Part shown: in pieces, positions 58,684 through 64,000 of the stretch
How positions within the stretch are numbered: position 1 is the stretch's first letter
How the letters are laid out: each line of letters starts with the position of its first letter
Assembly (NCBI RefSeq): GCF_010093535.1
Contig: NW_022985170.1
Coordinates: 1,854-65,853, forward strand
DNA: 64,000 bases
Source of the DNA: Lindgomyces ingoldianus
Taxonomy: Eukaryota; Ascomycota; Dothideomycetes; Pleosporales; Lindgomycetaceae
Direction of reading: 5' to 3'
Notes under the pieces: model-generated
Seen by the model: only the letters and a program-made list of their open reading frames with translations
What the model was told of the DNA's origin: nothing
Database searches by the model: none
Position numbers and translations under genes: made by a program

Positions 58684-61107
58684 TCACAGATACGCATTTC
58701 CCAACTCATGCTCTTTCAGATATTCGCCGCCCTTCTCCATAAACTCGGCTCTCGTCACAAAATGTGGTCGACTCTCCTGCTTCCCCGCCCACTTCGCTGC
58801 GCCCCTCCAAGCATCTAGGACGCAATCCTTTGCTCGCCGGACTTTCAGTGGGAGTTCTGCAGGTAGCACAGCACGCAGTTCGTTAGATAATCGCTCTTCG
58901 AAGCCTTGAAATAATGTGTTACCGCCCGTGAGGAAAATATCTTTTAGTACGTCATTTCTATACGGAGAGTCTGAAAGCCGCTCTGCGAGGATACCAGCAG
59001 CGATCTCAACAATGCCCGCTTGATCGAGGCCAGCGATAGAGGGCTGGAAGACCACTTCTGGGACGCGGATGCGTTCGACGTTGAGGTGGATTTGATTCGC
59101 TTCTTTCTGGCTCTCTGGGTCGTAGGCATATGGGCCGTGCAGAAATGCGTGCAGAATACTCTTAGTCCAATCGGTTTGGGCTTCACGGGTGCTCTCCTCG
59201 GTGAAGTGAGGATCATGCTTTAGGAGCTGAGCTTCAATGTTCTTGAGCTCTTTGTTAAGATCTTCGTCTTCTTCGTCATCGCTTTGCTCGCCAGTTGCAA
59301 TCGTCCGATAGACACCCCAGTCCGCATCATCGGCGCCAAATGTGTCGTCATCGCCACCACCACGCCGCCGCTTTTTAGATGGGTTGTCCGAAGCGAGGTT
59401 AGCAATGGACTTCATACGCATTTGGTTGGCGAGTGATTTGCGGTTTCCTAGTTCGGCTTTGAGCCGTTCCTTGTCTTTCATCTTCTGGATTATTGCCTAT
59501 TGTGGAGTCAGCGCATTAGCCATAAGCAATATTCGAGGGAAATAAACTTACTTGACGCGCCATTCGGTTCTCCTGAACCCATCCGTCCAAGTCGTTCTCA
59601 CGGCGTTCGTCATCGAGGCGCTGTTCCTCTGCTAACCGTGCCTTCTCTTTCTCTTTCTCTACTTTGGCACGTTGCCGTGCGTCGTAATTAGACTTCATCA
59701 ATCTCTGCTGCCTCTTTTGCTTGAGACCTTCTTCGTCAAGCTGGTCGTCTGGAGTATCCAACAATGGGAAGGTGGGTGGCTCATTCTGCTCCTCCTCCTC
59801 GTCGCCTACATCCTTATTCCTAGCTTTCTTGATAGATTTTTCAAGTTCTTTTACCCGCTTATCGAGTTGAATCTCCTCGTCAAAGTCGTTAGACTCCAAC
59901 AGCCGCTTGCCCTCCTTCTTGTTCAATGTCTGAAGCTGTTGTTGAAGCTGCTGGTAATATTCTAATTCCTCCTCTTTCTTCTTCAGCTTATCTAGTCGCA
60001 TCTTAGCGGCTTGGGCCTGCAGTCTGCGGCCACTCTCTTTCCGCTTTTCAGCCGCAAGAGCGAGTTCCTCTTCAGTTTTCTGCACAACGACCTGTTCGGT
60101 ATATGGAAATTGGACGATGTGGTCCCGGTCTTCGAGCCCAGTCCAGTCGAGGAAGTGGCTGAGTTCGCCTTCATAATTCTGGCTTACATAACAGTGTTCT
60201 CTAACCAGGTCTTCAGCTTGCGGGTCGCTAATTTTGCCAGGGAATGAAGGGTATTTTAGCTTTAGAAGTTTCAGTAGGTATTCGGCGGATTGGAAACGGC
60301 CCCAGTTGAGTCGGGTGGTCTGGGAAAGGAGTGCTTTGGAGTCGACTACAGGTATTAAGTGTGTAGATGTGAAAGACGAAGAGACGACAAGTCCGTGGTG
60401 ACCGCCGTTATAGGAGTATGAGAAGAGGGAGTCAATCCCATAGGCGACAGAAGGGGCTCCGTAACATTCGAAGAGGATTTCTGACATTGCTGTAATATCA
60501 AACTGTTAGCATAGACTAGTAGCCAAAATCATCCCTCTAAATAGCGAAGGTTGAACGCACTCTTCCGTGTATATCCTAGATTTGCGACTGGCTCTGTCAT
60601 CACGATTGGTCGGTCAATTCCCCCGCCGGCGCCATCTACACCCAACTTTAGGAAGCAGTAATCCATAACCCCTTCAAAACAATCCCAGTTGTTCACAATA
60701 TTGCTCCCGGGCTCATATACATTCTTCGCTTGGCCGCGCGCTGTACCATCAGAGTAGACATCCGAACCGACGAATGTGAAAGTACGCATAAGCTTGCGGT
60801 CGCGGTATCGAGCCATGAGCGGAGGAAGGGACAGTCTGGGTTTTTCATCGAAGGACCAGCCTGCGCGAACAGCCGATGAGCCTGCGAAGACTGTTAAAAG
60901 AGCACATTGAAATTCGAGCGTAACAAGGCAGCGCTACTCACCATTGTCAATGACGATCGCCGTTTCACGGTTGCTCCGCGCGTAGCCCTCGGTGTCAATC
61001 GGTTTAAAGCCCTCGAAAGGCGGGTCGTTCACGCGCCATATCCTCGGTGGAGGTTTAGGTGAGTTGCAGCTGGAGGGCAATACATCGGTGGTTGCGGAGG
61101 GCGCCAT
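58684..61107 (-). CDS. ARP5: ARP5, INO80 complex actin-related protein
   Basis: Nuclear actin-related protein that, with Ies6, forms a module of the INO80 remodeller and couples ATP use to nucleosome sliding. Four exons join in frame: 61107-60942, 60881-60561, 60489-59552, 59496-58684, giving 745 residues, as expected for Arp5. The actin fold begins ETAIVIDN|GSSAVRAGWSF across intron 1; I chose the acceptor at 60882 over one nine bases earlier because it restores the family's IDNGSSAVRAGW. Further marks: IVMTEPVANLGYTRK, MSEILFECYGAPSVAYGIDS and DIFLTGGNTLFQGFEERL. A large charged, helical insertion (about residues 265-440, rich in Lys/Glu/Gln) ends in NRKSLANQMRMKSIANLASD, an Arp5 hallmark. 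Introns are 60, 71 and 55 bp. Its partner IES6 lies about 1.2 kb away beyond DAD4. Confidence 0.95.
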
Positions 61108-61704
61108 GTTGAAGGTAGTCTGTATATATAAGGAAAGCTGCGCACAGTGTGGTCATTTCATGGCGCAAGAAGTTTTAGTGACAAGGAATTTAGCATGGCG
61201 TGGGGCTTCCTCAACACCGTGCAATTGTTCGTTCTAAGCTCCGACCAGTCGACGCAGATGGCCCAAGCACCCTTCCCAAACGGGTGTTCACGACTTCACC
61301 AAAGTGGTGAACATCCGTGAATTGGATCCGTGACACTTTTTGCTATAAAATTCAAGGCAGTGGTCGCAATTTAGGTGCAAGCAAATAGGACATAATCGTT
61401 CCATCGTTACATTAGATATTCCATAACGATCCCCTCTATTGGCACACCAAGCGCCATAATTCAACAAGAGAGTGCCCAGTGCACTAAAGTAGAGCACAGT
61501 CACACTGTAAGAGCCTCTTGAAGGAGGGTACCACTGTTGTTCTAGAGGAAATCTATTCTTTCCAACCATCACGTGATTCCGGGCGTCAATATCCCAATAC
61601 AGCACGCAACTCCATCCACCTATCTTCTCATGACGGATCTTTGAGACCATTCGTAGCTAACCTAACATCAACAGCTGCCCAGATTTGATGTGATTTTGGG
61701 GCTC
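61108..61704. other. Intergenic interval
   Basis: ARP5 promoter and DAD4 3' flank. A 120-codon minus frame at 61650-61288 has many Cys and Trp but no recognised motif or intron partner; probably spurious. Confidence 0.5.
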
Positions 61705-62010
61705 CTAGGTACCTTCGAGATGGAACAAGACATTCGACTGATAATTCTTGAACATTTGCGCCACCAGCTCGACGTCCATATTCTGGATGTTGATCTCTTG
61801 CAAATTCTTGTTGAGCATCATGATCGCTTCGTTGAGTTTCTCCTATAATTAATATCAGCATAAGTACAAAGAAGCTCAATATATCCTGACTAACCACATT
61901 GACTATGATTCGGGAGAGCAAGAGACTCTGCTGGTGCTCGTGTGGACTTTCCTAGAAGTATGTGAGATTCTCGCGCCTCCAAATCTATAAGGGGAATTTA
62001 TACTTACCAT
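61705..62010 (-). CDS. DAD4: DAD4, DASH complex subunit
   Basis: A small subunit of the DASH/Dam1 ring that links kinetochores to spindle microtubules. Three exons: 62010-62008, 61951-61895, 61842-61705, giving 65 residues; yeast Dad4 has 72. The first coding exon is only the ATG, followed at once by GTAAGT. The protein reads [55 protein letters not shown] and [10 protein letters not shown], closely matching the Dad4 pattern (N-terminal PHE, SRII-N, hydrophobic heptads, F-LE at the end). Introns of 56 and 52 bp break it so much that no frame longer than about 100 codons represents it and it is easily missed. It is divergent from IES6 and followed by ARP5 on the same strand. Confidence 0.93.
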
Positions 62011-62305
62011 AGTTGCGATTATCGATTGTAGGGTGTTGATGCGACGCGTTTCTAGTGGAGCAGTTCTCGACCAAAACTGTATATTGTTGCCAAGAACAAT
62101 CCAATGCATGCCTGTGCGCCTAACCATTTCACCCTGACATCCCTCTTAACCAGAGCTTCTAGCCACCTCACCAACCTGCTTGTTTCGGGCATAGCCACTC
62201 ACCAAAATCTGATTTGCTCAAGAAAGCAGGCGCCATCGCTTCCTTTGTGTATCCCCAACTTGCCGCTTCGCTTCAATTCGGTCACGCTCTTTCCCACCCT
62301 TCACC
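62011..62305. promoter_or_regulatory. Shared DAD4/IES6 divergent promoter
   Basis: Less than 300 bases lie between the two start codons, including the DAD4 5'-UTR, so transcription is almost certainly driven from a common nucleosome-free region. No canonical TATA box was found. Confidence 0.6.
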
Positions 62306-62896
62306 ATGGCCCCAATCACCACAGCCTCGGATGAAACCACGCATCAAGCCTTGCTAGACAAGCTCGATATTTACGCAATCCCAAAGCCGTTTCGCAATCC
62401 GCACTGGAAGCCGCCTCAACGCCGCAACAAGAATGTGAAACAGATCATCGCGGATGCTACACGCAAAGAAGCATCAGTCATGGCGACCCAGAACAACAGC
62501 GGCGTCTCCACACCCATTCTCCCACACTCCGACGCTGTCACTGGTGGCGCCACCACACCCATCAACAACACTCACCGACCTCCCAATATTGCGCAGGCTG
62601 CACAGAGCCTGAGCACCCTCGTGCTTGAGAGGAACAGTAGGGCTGCGGTGTACTCGGGGACGGGGATCGGCAATGGCCCTGCAGCTACCTACACGAATAT
62701 TGAGTCGGCACCGAGCTTCCATCCAAGCAGCCAAAGGAGATACTGTGATATCACCGGTCTGCCTGCTCCGTACACAGATCCAAAAACGAGGTTGAGATAT
62801 CACAACAAGGAGGTCTTTGCGGGTATCAGGGTAATGCCACAGAATGTCACTGAAGGATACTTAGCAGCAAGAGGGGCGCACACCGTTTTGAAATGA
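62306..62896 (+). CDS. IES6: IES6, INO80 complex subunit (YL1-C domain)
   Basis: Small nuclear subunit of INO80 that pairs with Arp5. A single exon encodes 196 residues. The N-terminal half has YAIPKPFRNPHWKPPQRRNK and NVKQIIADATRKEAS, the conserved Ies6 opening. A Ser/Thr-rich middle is variable. The YL1-C domain (about residues 142-171) reads RRYCDITGLPAPYTDPKTRL then RYHNKEVFAGI. Yeast Ies6 is 166 residues, so length fits. The start is the first ATG, in an ideal CACCATGGC context. It is divergent from DAD4, and its partner gene ARP5 starts about 1.2 kb away. Confidence 0.95.
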   Translation: MAPITTASDETTHQALLDKLDIYAIPKPFRNPHWKPPQRRNKNVKQIIADATRKEASVMATQNNSGVSTPILPHSDAVTGGATTPINNTHRPPNIAQAAQSLSTLVLERNSRAAVYSGTGIGNGPAATYTNIESAPSFHPSSQRRYCDITGLPAPYTDPKTRLRYHNKEVFAGIRVMPQNVTEGYLAARGAHTVLK

Positions 62897-64000
62897 GTGA
62901 GGGCGTAAGTTTTCGAGACCACGAGAGTGGCCATGGAATCACTTGCAGAATATTTGTCAATGAGCCCCACCATTAGAAAATGGTGCAGAGAACACAGAGA
63001 GTATAGAGAGGGGGCTGGAGAGGAGGCTCCGTCGACCTATGCTCGATGCTCATGAACATGAAAGAACGAGCACGTGGAGTGATGAGAATATGTACGACCA
63101 ACAAAGTCAAGCATCATCCACCCACCTTGCCCCTTTCGAAGCAAGGCTCAAGAAGACGCTCCGGCTTAATCGTGATCTTAGATTATTCTTCGCCCATGAG
63201 ACGGGATACCAGGAGCTTGGAGGAGCAGTCCTAGTTACGGCATATGGATATGCTGTGGTCAGGGCGTTGGTCTACTCTGCCTTCTTTTCGAAGTGCTAGA
63301 TTTTGAGAAGCTTAGGGAGAATTACATCAATAGATCCTGACCACCGCGGATGCATTCACCAGTGAAATTCGTCTTGTTGAGTCTCGAATGGGTGTTTGGT
63401 GCAGCTCCCTGAAATTCAACAAAATTCTGCGAACTCCCACTGAACGGATAGGAATCGGGATCGGGACTAAATTTCACCGATGCCGAACTTCAAGCGGATG
63501 CCCCGTCTTCAGCAACTTGACACGAGACAAAAAGTAATCCAACAATCCCGCAAACCTCGCAGATGCCAGATTTTGCTTGAGACTAGGCAACAACTCTCTG
63601 CAGTAGATACTACTCCGTCCCTGCATGATCACACTTCCTCTGTCTATCCTCTCAATTTTAAGACAATACTGTTTCACAAACTTCGCGATGCCGACAATGT
63701 GGCTTTCAGATTCCCAGAGTAAGCGTATTCGCTCCCTCAGATGAAAACTTTCGACTGACCTTGGGTTTTCCTGTCTGTAGAGATTGGAGTCGCCTTCTGT
63801 TCAGGGGGTAGGTACGCACAATGAGTCCGAGATAGCGTGGGAATGAAAGATGATTGATGCGGTGACAGGCGGCTTCTTTCTGCTAGGAGGTGTGATGATG
63901 TTCTTTGATCGCGCAATGTCGGTCTTCTCCCATCCATTCCCTCCACATCTCTAACCTTTGACCAGGCTGGCAATGGGAAACGTAAATGCCTCTCCTCACC
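62897..64000. other. Distal intergenic interval
   Basis: IES6 3' flank, then sequence with only short frames (longest about 86 codons at 63039-63299). No motif; a gene may begin beyond the window edge. Confidence 0.45.

Overview
The window is nuclear DNA of a filamentous ascomycete (Pezizomycotina). Genes are compact. Introns are mostly 50-75 bp, with GT..AG ends and CTAAC/CTGAC-type branch sites. Promoter gaps are short, many proteins carry long Ser/Thr/Pro-rich disordered stretches, and one end is an AT-rich block with marks of repeat-induced point mutation (RIP). The class cannot be fixed without a database search; a Leotiomycetes-like fungus is only a guess.

Layout. Positions 1 to about 4.6 kb are an extremely AT-rich, gene-free block with decayed tandem repeats. 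About 4.6-9.15 kb has normal composition but no supportable gene. From 9.15 kb the window is euchromatic: SLH1/ASCC3-type ribosome-quality-control helicase (-); YKT6 SNARE (+, five exons); a multi-pass membrane protein of unknown function (+); a monocarboxylate-permease-like MFS transporter (-); a BTB-like disordered protein (-); an 870-residue disordered protein (+); the vacuolar lipase ATG15 (-); a VPS9-domain Rab GEF (+); a SnaD-like spindle-pole-body coiled-coil protein (+); an F-box protein (-); an ARO4-type DAHP synthase (-); a conserved small protein with a CxxC tail (+); NSE1 of the Smc5/6 complex (-); a Pyp-type tyrosine phosphatase (-); ARP5 (-); DAD4 (-); and IES6 (+).

Several intergenic intervals (16.6-17.6, 20.5-21.2, 31.5-32.4, 33.1-33.6 kb) hold protein-like sequence that changes frame repeatedly. 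I read these as decaying accessory genes between intact housekeeping genes.

Functional links. ARP5 and IES6, which form one module of the INO80 chromatin remodeller, lie about 1.2 kb apart with DAD4 (DASH kinetochore ring) between them, and DAD4 and IES6 share a divergent promoter. YKT6, the VPS9-domain protein and ATG15 all serve endosome/vacuole/autophagy traffic. NSE1, the SnaD-like protein, DAD4 and INO80 all serve chromosome maintenance. I see no biosynthetic cluster, CRISPR array, rRNA or convincing tRNA gene. Exon borders were deduced by hand from splice signals and reading-frame continuity; each multi-exon model given closes exactly in frame.
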